Shown here: in pieces, positions 23,394-27,463 of the stretch
Layout: each line of letters begins with the position of its first letter
How positions within the stretch are numbered: the first letter of the stretch is position 1
Assembly: GCA_964370835.1 (NCBI GenBank)
Contig: CAYJLO010000038.1
Location: forward strand, 1 to 27,463
Reading direction: 5' to 3'
DNA length: 27,463 bases
Origin: CAYJAD01 sp964370835
Lineage (GTDB): Bacteria; Desulfobacterota; Desulfovibrionia; Desulfovibrionales; Desulfovibrionaceae
The notes under the pieces: generated by a model
What the model saw: the letters and a program-made list of their open reading frames with translations, nothing else
Told to the model about the DNA's origin: nothing
Database searches by the model: none
Translations under genes and position numbers: made by a program

Positions 23394-24656
23394 ATGCAAA
23401 ATGAAAAAAAGCGCGAAGGTTTTTTCCTGCTTGTATTCGTGATTTCGGCTGTGTTGCTTTTCGCGCTTCCGTGGCTGTATGAAAGAAATGCCGAGAGCAT
23501 CAACGGAGCTTTACTTAGCATGGCAAAGCTTCAGCTCAAGCTGTACATTCCCTTTTCGGAAGAAGCCGCCCGTGCCCATGCCAAGCTTGAAAGCCTCCAT
23601 GCCGGCGCTCTTTCATGGGCTCTTATAACGAAGATTTTAGCCTACTGCGGCACATGGGTGCGCTTTCCACTAGCAGGCTTATTATGCCTTTTAGGCATTG
23701 CATCCATATTCATGGGCAAGACTTCTTCCTTGGTGCGCAAGTTCAATATGGAAAGCTTATTGCAAAACAATGCTGAAAGCTTTGCCTGTTTGCGCCCCAT
23801 TGTGGGCAGGGGAAAATATCTTCTTTCTGCCAAGTCCTACGACCAAGGCTTATGGTGCATGGCGCAAAGCCCATTGCAATTTGCCATAGTGCAAGAGCTT
23901 CTCACAAACAGTGAGGGCAATGCCCTTGAGGCACAAGACGTGCTCGTGAACGGCCTTGCCAATCATGATTCTGCGGCCTTCGGTAAAGCTGTCTTTGAAA
24001 GTGAAAAGGCCGCTACGGCACTGGAAGCACAGCTTGGCAATGCACGACAGGAATTTGCCGAACTATCCCCCTGCAAAAAAGTGCTCATAGCCTCATTTAT
24101 GGCCTATGCCGATGGCAATAAGCAGGGCTGTTTAGATGTTCTGGACGCCGTGGCCACGCATTATAACGAAAAAAATGATAGCGCCTTTTGCCCCCTGTTT
24201 AAGCAAGAAAGCTTCCTACAAAAAGTGACTTTCTTGCATGAGCGTCATGTGGGTATTCTTCAAGACTCATTGGTGCAAAAACATATCCACTATGAGCTTC
24301 CTTTCTTTATGGCCTTACTCACAAGAGCGCGGAAGAAAGGTGTTCTTGCCTCTTCTCAATTCATTTGGCTCCGTCCGCTGGATAGACCCCTTTGGTACGC
24401 CTTGCATCAATGCGGCGGTCACACGGCATGGGCAGAAGCCCTCGCCCCGTGGGCACATTATATGGCGGAAGAAAAGGCGCAGAAAACCTTGACCACGCCA
24501 CATATATCTCGCGGAGTTTCTGCCCTGCACAAAGCATTGGACAATCAAGGCTGGCTCATAAACAGCGACCCATCGCGCACCTATGCCGAAGCTGAAGAAG
24601 AGTATGAAGAGTACAGCGCCTATGATGATTATGCCTTACAGCAAGAGCAGTTTTAG
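23394..24656 (+). CDS. dotM: Type IVB coupling-complex protein DotM/IcmP (IncI TrbA)
   Basis: DotM works with the coupling ATPase DotL at the inner membrane. The 420-residue product has two N-terminal membrane segments (about residues 10-30 and 80-103) and a soluble C-terminal domain. The phrase LRPLDRPLWYALHQCGG, followed by AWAEALAPWAHYMAEE (about residues 325-360), is the hallmark of DotM and TrbA. The acidic, Tyr-rich tail (EEEYEEYSAYDDYA) is unusual. Only a weak ribosome site (GTGAG) precedes ATG 23394. The stop is eight bases before dotL. Confidence 0.87.
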   Translation: MQNEKKREGFFLLVFVISAVLLFALPWLYERNAESINGALLSMAKLQLKLYIPFSEEAARAHAKLESLHAGALSWALITKILAYCGTWVRFPLAGLLCLLGIASIFMGKTSSLVRKFNMESLLQNNAESFACLRPIVGRGKYLLSAKSYDQGLWCMAQSPLQFAIVQELLTNSEGNALEAQDVLVNGLANHDSAAFGKAVFESEKAATALEAQLGNARQEFAELSPCKKVLIASFMAYADGNKQGCLDVLDAVATHYNEKNDSAFCPLFKQESFLQKVTFLHERHVGILQDSLVQKHIHYELPFFMALLTRARKKGVLASSQFIWLRPLDRPLWYALHQCGGHTAWAEALAPWAHYMAEEKAQKTLTTPHISRGVSALHKALDNQGWLINSDPSRTYAEAEEEYEEYSAYDDYALQQEQF

Positions 24657-24664
24657 GGGGCAGT

Positions 24665-26419
24665 ATGAGAAGAGAAATTCGCGGTCTTGAAGACAAAGAA
24701 ACTCAAGATAGAAAAAAGCTTATGCGTGACGTGCGCTCTCCATTGCAAAGCCTTAGGGACGCGCTCATGGACGGGTACACGCAGACCACGGGCATATTTG
24801 CGGCGGGGCTGTGTCTGTGTATTTTTCCTGTATATTCTATACCTTTCTTTGCACTGGGTATACTATTTTTTCTTTTGCGCTGTCTGTGCGTACACAAAGA
24901 AAAATTGCCCTTTCGTATGCCCATTGGCCTTTCCGGTAAGGATAAAGGCGACCCCTTGCCGGGGCGCAGTGGCTATGCAAAGCCTGAAGGTATTTTCTTC
25001 CTTGGTAATCGCTTACAAGACACGCAAGAGCTGTGGCTCAAAGCTAAGGATATTTTAACCCACACATTGCTCTTTGGCACCACAGGTTCCGGTAAAACAG
25101 AAACACTGGTGTCCCTTGCGTATAATTCCTTAGCCACCGGTAGCGGCCTTTTTTATATTGACCCCAAAGCCTCGCCAAAGCTTGCGGTGCAGATATGGCA
25201 AATGGCGCGCTATCTTGGACGCGATGATGATTTTAGAGTTCTTAATTACGGTACTTCTGGAAAAGTCAAAGGAAAATCTCCGCGCCGCCTTTCCAATACC
25301 ACCAACCCCTTTACCCTTGGCTCTGCTGAAGCCTTAACACAATTATTGGTGTCACTCATGCCGGCGTCAGAAGGGGCAAATTCCATCTTTGCCGACAAGG
25401 CACAAGCGCTTATTTCCGGCGTTATGTATGCCTTGGTGGATTTACGCGATAAGGGCATTTTAAAGCTTTCCACCTCCGTCATCAGAGATAGTCTTGCACT
25501 GGAAAAATGCGTGGCCTTAGCACTGCGCTCAGAGCTGGACGCAGAGTCCAAAGCGTCCATCCAAGCGGCCTTGGCCACATCAGGCTGGATTGCAGGGCGC
25601 GAGCTCAAAGACCAGCCGCCTTCCTTTGCCGAACAATTTGGCTATGCGCAGTCCTATTTTGGCAAAGCCTTGTCCTCACTCACTGACACCTATTCACACA
25701 TCTACGGCGCAGAAGACGGCGAAGTAGACTATGCCGACGCCATACTCCAAAGACGTATTTTGGTGGTGCTTTTACCCTCATTGGAAAAAGCCCCTGCCGA
25801 GCTTGCCAGCCTTGGCAAGATAAGTCTTTCTGCCATCCGCACGGCCTGTGCTGTGGGGCTAGGCGCTCATATAGAAGGAAGTGCCTCCGACACGTTGGAA
25901 TCTCTCCCCACCGATGCCACAGGTATAGGACCTTATTTATGCATTGTGGATGAATACGCCGCCATCGTTACACCGGGCTTTGAGGTAGTGCTGACTCAAG
26001 GGCGCGGTCTTGGCATTGCCGCCATTGTGGCCAGTCAAGATTATGCAGGAATTTTAGAGGCAGATAAGAAAGGCGCTCAGCAAATGGTAGCCAATACATC
26101 TTTAAAAATATTCATGAAATTACAGGATGCGGAGAAGACGTGGGAGCTTATCAAAGGCCAAGCCGGGCAAAGTACGGTCATTCGCACTTCTGGATTCACT
26201 GCCAATGAGAACAGTAATTTCACCTACACAGACAGCATGAACACGTCCCTTGAAAAAGAAGACCGCGTGCATTTGCGTGACTTGCAGGAACAAATTGAAG
26301 GGGAAGCGCATTTCATCTTTTCGGGACAAGTGGTACGCGGCGATATGTTTTATGCCAACCCAAGCCTAAAAGGCGCACAGCTTAGAGTGCCACAACTCTT
26401 ACAGCTGGGGCAGGAGTAA
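24665..26419 (+). CDS. dotL: Type IVB coupling ATPase DotL/IcmO (IncI TrbC)
   Basis: DotL is the VirD4-type coupling protein that recruits the relaxase-DNA substrate to the channel. The 584-residue product has two close membrane segments near the N-terminus (about residues 40-80), Walker A GTTGSGKT (about 138-145) followed by the FYIDPKASPKL box, and Walker B CIVDEYA (about 425-431). It ends soon after the ATPase core, so it lacks the long C-terminal tail by which Legionella DotL binds the adaptors IcmS, IcmW and DotN. This fits a DNA-transfer system without those adaptors. ATG 24665 follows a GGGGG ribosome site. It converges with the antitoxin gene 25 bases on, with no terminator seen. Confidence 0.9.
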   Translation: MRREIRGLEDKETQDRKKLMRDVRSPLQSLRDALMDGYTQTTGIFAAGLCLCIFPVYSIPFFALGILFFLLRCLCVHKEKLPFRMPIGLSGKDKGDPLPGRSGYAKPEGIFFLGNRLQDTQELWLKAKDILTHTLLFGTTGSGKTETLVSLAYNSLATGSGLFYIDPKASPKLAVQIWQMARYLGRDDDFRVLNYGTSGKVKGKSPRRLSNTTNPFTLGSAEALTQLLVSLMPASEGANSIFADKAQALISGVMYALVDLRDKGILKLSTSVIRDSLALEKCVALALRSELDAESKASIQAALATSGWIAGRELKDQPPSFAEQFGYAQSYFGKALSSLTDTYSHIYGAEDGEVDYADAILQRRILVVLLPSLEKAPAELASLGKISLSAIRTACAVGLGAHIEGSASDTLESLPTDATGIGPYLCIVDEYAAIVTPGFEVVLTQGRGLGIAAIVASQDYAGILEADKKGAQQMVANTSLKIFMKLQDAEKTWELIKGQAGQSTVIRTSGFTANENSNFTYTDSMNTSLEKEDRVHLRDLQEQIEGEAHFIFSGQVVRGDMFYANPSLKGAQLRVPQLLQLGQE

Positions 26420-26444
26420 CAATGCTGAACGCCTTGAACACTTC

Positions 26445-26822
26445 TTACAAAAAGACCTTGTACGGCAACTCAAAAGCTTCACCAAGCTTCTTAGCCATCT
26501 TGGTGGAAATAGCCCGCTTGCCGCTTTCCATTTCGGAAATGGCATTTTGGCTCACCCCAAGACGCGCGGCAAGCTCCTTTTGGGTCATATCTTCTCTGCC
26601 ACGCAGGCCACGTAAAGCCATAGCAGGAGAACCGTCGGGGAAGACTTCTCTCGCGGGCACCCACTCTTCGCCATTTTCATGCAAACGGCGCACTTCATGG
26701 CCAGCAAGCTTGAGTATGCTGTCTATGGCTTCCATCACGCGCATGGTCGTTTCTGCCGGCACGGTGAGCTGGATGACACCTCTGCCGTCATTGTCAGAGT
26801 GGTATTTCATTTCAGCTAACAT
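26445..26822 (-). CDS. HigA/XRE-family antitoxin and repressor
   Basis: The 125-residue product has a classic helix-turn-helix in its C-terminal third: MTQKELAARLGVSQNAISEMESGKRAISTKMAKKLG (from about residue 79). The N-terminal part (IQLTVPAETTMRVMEAIDSILK) probably forms the toxin-binding and dimer region. ATG 26822 is preferred because GGAG lies six bases upstream on the minus strand; a start at 26906 would run into the toxin gene. It follows the broken toxin gene in the same direction, the higB-higA order in which toxin comes first. It probably represses its own promoter at 27147-27184. Confidence 0.82.
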   Translation of the reverse strand: MLAEMKYHSDNDGRGVIQLTVPAETTMRVMEAIDSILKLAGHEVRRLHENGEEWVPAREVFPDGSPAMALRGLRGREDMTQKELAARLGVSQNAISEMESGKRAISTKMAKKLGEAFELPYKVFL

Positions 26823-26838
26823 AACGAGCTCCAATATA

Positions 26839-27140
26839 TTAAAAACGTTTATAGTCCACTTTTTCGTGTGTCCCCACATACTGAATTTCAAGTATGCGAA
26901 CAACATCGTCTTTTACTTCCCAAACCACCACATAGCGAGGTTTACCTTTGTTCAAATGGCAATGGTAATGCTTAGATTTTTTTCCTTTAAGCTTCCCATA
27001 GTTAGGCCACCCATAAACCTCAGGCCCCTAGCCTTCAAATCCCTTTCCAAAAGGTACAAAATGTCAGAAAAAGTTTCTAACTTCTCCTTTTGTTTTTGTG
27101 CTTTACGACTATAGACGACATTCCATGTGGTATCTTTTAT
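26839..27140 (-). pseudogene. HigB/RelE-family toxin, frameshifted
   Basis: On the minus strand one frame reads TTWNVVYSRKAQKQKEKLE and LYLLERDLKARG. The next frame continues with PEVYGWPNYGKLKGKKSKHYHCHL, GKPRYVVVWEV and VGTHEKVDYKRF, then TAA (26841-26839). Together these are a HigB-like mRNA interferase, and the YHCHL and YVGTHE phrases are typical. The frames are joined by one extra G in the GGGG run (plus-strand CCCC near 27025-27028). No standard start is present in frame: the best position is an ATA at 27140, just after an in-frame TAG. Either the toxin is dead, or there are two small sequence faults. Confidence 0.75.
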
Positions 27141-27146
27141 ACACTA

Positions 27147-27184
27147 TAAATATATGCAAAATAGTATATTGTCAATCATACTAT
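27147..27184 (-). promoter_or_regulatory. Promoter and operator-like palindrome of the toxin-antitoxin operon
   Basis: On the minus strand TTGACA (27175-27170) is followed after 17 bases by TATTTA (27152-27147), with TATAGT overlapping just downstream. The inverted repeat ATAGTAT (27161-27167) / ATACTAT (27178-27184) surrounds the -35 box. It is well placed for autorepression by the HTH antitoxin, and could also affect the plus-strand gene that starts at 27226. Confidence 0.5.
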
Positions 27185-27225
27185 TATATTTAACCTATAA
27201 AACAATAAAACCCAAAGGATATATT

Positions 27226-27463
27226 ATGCTTTTCATACAAACCATACGCTTCCTTATGCTCTGCACTATAGTTTTCTCTGCCCCCTATCTCACCATAGCC
27301 ACCCCCGTAGATGGGGAACGCATAGCCACCAAGGCCAAAGTTGAGCTGGAAGTCAAAAAAGACCTTGCGTTTCCCTTTACACCCCAAGCATATTCACAAG
27401 AACGCACCAGCATTGATGGACGCCCCCTCACAGATTTTAAGGGGGACATTATAGAATATTGGG
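27226..27463 (+). CDS. Secreted protein, partial (runs off the right edge)
   Basis: Not recognised. The visible 79 residues start at ATG 27226 behind AAAGGA (27214-27219). They open with a signal peptide (MLFIQTIRFLMLCTIVFSAP, cleavage probably near the following TIA-TP). The mature part is charged and mixed alpha/beta in character (GERIATKAKVELEVKKDLAFPF, then DGRPLTDFKGDIIEYW). The frame has no stop before the end of the window. Position behind the transfer genes suggests an envelope or pilus-related protein of the element, by context only. Confidence 0.65.
   Translation, partial: MLFIQTIRFLMLCTIVFSAPYLTIATPVDGERIATKAKVELEVKKDLAFPFTPQAYSQERTSIDGRPLTDFKGDIIEYW

Noticed and set aside
26422..27114. 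Plus-strand frame of 230 codons after dotL
   Set aside because: It is antisense to the toxin-antitoxin pair and looks like a shadow of it; no motifs of its own.

Overview
The window joins a short stretch of bacterial core genome (about 1-2340) to a long conjugation module (about 2341-27463). The core part holds selD, a small glycine-rich protein gene, and two divergent tRNA genes, tRNA-Ser(GCT) and tRNA-Leu(TAA). selD is read through an in-frame UGA with a clear SECIS hairpin, so the host makes selenoproteins. Together with a sigma-54-like promoter and moderate GC, this suggests a proteobacterium of the Desulfovibrio type. That host call is an inference with low to moderate confidence.

All of the conjugation genes lie to the right of tRNA-Leu, which fits an integrative conjugative element or island, although no integrase or relaxase is visible in the window. 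After a gene-poor leader with several inverted repeats (2341-2905) comes a winged-helix replication-initiator-like gene. It overlaps the first transfer gene by ATGA. The transfer genes are a compact type IVB (Dot/Icm, IncI Tra/Trb) set: dotH, dotG, dotE, dotP, dotI, dotO, a TraW-like secreted protein, dotA and an unassigned membrane protein. A partition pair on the minus strand (parA plus a ribbon-helix-helix partner) interrupts the series. It resumes with dotD, dotC, dotB, a PP-loop (PAPS-reductase-like) enzyme and icmT. Next come a small unknown protein, an ArdC-like antirestriction protein, a TopB-like topoisomerase and a small secreted protein, then dotM and dotL. A higBA-type toxin-antitoxin pair and the start of another secreted protein close the window.

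The genes supply a nearly complete conjugation machine: an outer-membrane core (DotC, DotD, DotH), a trans-envelope channel (DotG), inner-membrane parts (DotA, DotE, DotI, DotP, IcmT), motor ATPases (DotB, DotO) and the coupling complex (DotL, DotM). Partition, anti-restriction, DNA topology and addiction functions support maintenance and establishment.

Three things deserve most attention. (1) The small secreted protein at 22903-23334 carries an in-frame UGA followed by a SECIS-like hairpin at almost the same spacing as in selD, so it may be a selenoprotein inside a conjugation operon. (2) A nearly identical AT-only palindrome precedes several operon segments, with tandem related repeats at the parA/dotD divergence, which suggests one shared DNA-binding protein for the element. 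(3) Three genes (dotC, topB, higB) are each broken by what looks like one missing base in a G or C run, so either the sequence has indel errors or the element is decaying.
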